Below are positions 15,192 to 16,106 of a stretch of 16,106 nt of DNA, piece after piece; positions within the stretch are counted from its first letter, which is position 1, and each line of letters begins with the position of its first letter. The position numbers were made by a program, and so were the translations under genes. This DNA is from Alphaproteobacteria bacterium (GTDB lineage Bacteria > Pseudomonadota > Alphaproteobacteria > CAAHEQ01 > UBA3637): assembly GCA_017555325.1 (NCBI GenBank), contig JAFZGR010000154.1, positions 1 through 16,106 of the forward strand, given 5' to 3'. The notes below the pieces were generated by a model. It was not told the origin of the DNA. It made no database searches and saw only the letters and a program-made list of their open reading frames with translations.

Positions 15192-15423
15192 GTATTCTTT
15201 GTGGTAAAATGGTGTGTATAGCGGTTTTATCGTTGAATTTTATCGGTTAAGTGCCGTTTTCAGATGTAAATGTTTATTCAAACAGCTTTTTTTAAGCTAT
15301 GAATAATTGTACCTTTGAAACAATAGGGTAAATATTCCTGTATTTCAAAGAATAAATCTCTTGAATGAAGATGGTATCTGTATCGTCCGTTGAAAAAGGA
15401 TTGGTTAATTGATTTTTAGATAT

Positions 15424-15482
15424 AAAAAAAGACAGTGATGAAAAATGTGGAACTCAAGATAAAACCATTTAACATCACTGCC
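15424..15482 (-). terminator. Rho-independent terminator for the pilin gene
   Basis: Read on the minus strand, GGCAGTGATG (15482-15473) pairs with CATCACTGTC (15440-15431, one G-U) and is followed by T7 (15430-15424). The loop is long (32 bases) with a possible inner pairing of AAATGG with CCACATTT. It lies about 50 bases after the pilin stop. Confidence 0.65.
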
Positions 15483-15487
15483 TGAAT

Positions 15488-15518
15488 CGACTTAAAGTGC
15501 TTTGGGATCTTTAAGTCG
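15488..15518 (-). other. Perfect 10-bp stem-loop after the pilin stop
   Basis: CGACTTAAAG (15488-15497) and CTTTAAGTCG (15509-15518) form a perfect 10-bp stem with an 11-base loop, 14 bases after the pilin stop. It has no T-run on either side, so it may protect the mRNA 3' end or assist the next terminator. Confidence 0.6.
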
Positions 15519-15532
15519 TTAACTTCAACAAA

Positions 15533-15979
15533 TTAGCTTTGTTTGAAGGTATATGTTAATGAACCATTACCTGTAGCACAACCGCTGTTAGAAATACCTA
15601 ATGATGTCGCTGTTGCTTGACAGATTTTTTTATTATCAAATGTTAATACGATATCTACACCATCTTCATCAATAGGGTTAGATGCTGCTAATGCAATAGT
15701 TGTACCATTTACAGAATTATTTGAACCAAACAACCCTGTTGAAGCAAATGTAGGATTACTATAATTATTTGGTACAGTCCCATTGTTCATCATTTTTGCT
15801 GTCATCCAACCAGAGTAAACAATAACAGCATATTTGTTTGTCATATCGACAACTTCATTTGCACGATAACGGTTCATTGCCATTGTGTAACCGGCAATAC
15901 CACCAACTGATAAAACACCAATAATAGCTAAAACACCAAGCATTTCAACCATTGAACGACCAGATTCATTTTTTTTCAT
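15533..15979 (-). CDS. Type IV pilin-like protein with class III signal peptide
   Basis: This 148-residue protein starts MKKNESG, a short charged leader, followed by RSMVEMLGVLAIIGVLSVGG. Cleavage after Gly7 would give a mature protein starting with Arg and having Glu at position 5, the hallmark of type IV pilins and type II pseudopilins processed by a PilD-type prepilin peptidase. The usual first residue of mature pilins is Phe or Met, so Arg is atypical. After the hydrophobic helix (about 14-33) comes a small globular domain with Cys120 and Cys134, spaced like the C-terminal disulfide loop of many pilins. The start has AAAGGAAAAG upstream. The gene stands alone on the minus strand between mnmE and the window edge. 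It could be a major pilin, minor pilin or pseudopilin; the sequence does not decide. Confidence 0.85.
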   Translation of the reverse strand: MKKNESGRSMVEMLGVLAIIGVLSVGGIAGYTMAMNRYRANEVVDMTNKYAVIVYSGWMTAKMMNNGTVPNNYSNPTFASTGLFGSNNSVNGTTIALAASNPIDEDGVDIVLTFDNKKICQATATSLGISNSGCATGNGSLTYTFKQS

Positions 15980-16015
15980 TTGTCTTTTCCTTTCATCTTT
16001 TGAGTACTTTTTCTC

Positions 16016-16098
16016 CGTTCCCCGAACGAATAAAAGCTTTTCTTTGGCGGTTTTCCGCCGTTAGTCTCTTTGGAAAACAAATAGTTGCTTCCAACTAT
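16016..16098 (-). promoter_or_regulatory. Structured leader with three stem-loops upstream of the pilin gene
   Basis: Three short perfect hairpins lie 37-119 bases before the pilin ATG: CGTTC/GAACG (16016-16028, 3-base loop), GGCGG/CCGCC with a 4-base loop (16046-16059), and ATAGTTG/CAACTAT with a 4-base loop (16081-16098). A TATAGT at 16099-16094 on the minus strand could be a -10 element, in which case the first two would be transcribed. I do not recognise a known riboswitch class. Confidence 0.45.
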
Positions 16099-16106
16099 AA
16101 GTGTAA

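Larger units (their letters stand above)
15192..15532. other. Non-coding convergent region between mnmE and pilin gene
   Basis: About 340 AT-rich bases without a credible gene; the longest ATG readings are very short. It lies between convergent genes and holds three inverted repeats: CTTTGAAA/TTTCAAAG (15313-15320 with 15343-15350), the T-tailed hairpin at 15424-15482, and the stem at 15488-15518. No canonical plus-strand terminator for mnmE is visible. Confidence 0.6.

Noticed and set aside
15980..16106. tRNA or cyclic-di-GMP riboswitch in the pilin leader
   Set aside because: The stems do not form a cloverleaf, and I do not see the conserved GEMM bases; only simple hairpins are supported.
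1..16106. CRISPR array, insertion sequence or prophage
   Set aside because: No regularly spaced direct repeats, transposase, integrase or terminal inverted repeats were seen; the only short-period repeat is the coding 15-mer at 3276-3335.

Overview
The window looks like chromosomal DNA from an AT-rich alphaproteobacterium-like Gram-negative, possibly a gut or host-associated lineage. This rests on the housekeeping order rpmH-rnpA-yidD-yidC-engB, on a YidC with a periplasmic domain, and on a type IV pilin-like protein of a style I associate with gut alphaproteobacterial genomes. The taxonomic guess is an inference and no rRNA is present to test it.

Region 1 (1-4746, minus strand) is an operon of three tandem polytopic membrane proteins of the VirB6/TrbL type, the inner-membrane channel component of type IV secretion or conjugation systems. 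The last is cut by the window edge. All three share an N-terminal CWxC motif and a core VF..T..Y...A motif, so they are paralogues. One carries a lipoprotein signal, one an ordinary signal peptide with a Thr/Gln repeat tail, and one a long N-terminal extension with extra CxxC pairs. Multiple VirB6 paralogues in tandem recall the rvhB6 genes of Rickettsiales.

Region 2 (4880-9194, plus strand) is divergent from region 1. It holds three genes I cannot assign to a family: a 211-aa soluble helical protein, a 718-aa hydrophilic Gln-rich protein, and a 475-aa protein with two membrane segments, a folded domain and a very acidic tail. A promoter exactly matching the sigma-70 consensus (TTGACA, 17 bp, TATAAT) precedes the 718-aa gene. 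Placement suggests, but does not prove, that they work with the VirB6-like proteins. Genes for phosphatidylglycerophosphatase A and a small ferredoxin-thioredoxin-reductase-like Cys protein follow closely in the same direction.

Region 3 (about 9960-15191, plus strand) is the conserved translation and membrane-biogenesis block: rpmH (ribosomal protein L34), rnpA (RNase P protein, with an unusual C-terminal extension), yidD, yidC, engB and mnmE. A strong promoter precedes rpmH and a rho-independent terminator separates it from rnpA. rnpA-yidD-yidC-engB are tightly packed and probably co-transcribed.

Region 4 (15192-16106) is about 340 bases of non-coding DNA with several hairpins, then a minus-strand type IV pilin-like gene whose upstream leader contains three short stem-loops. 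The most promising material for something undescribed is the divergent pair of regions 1 and 2.
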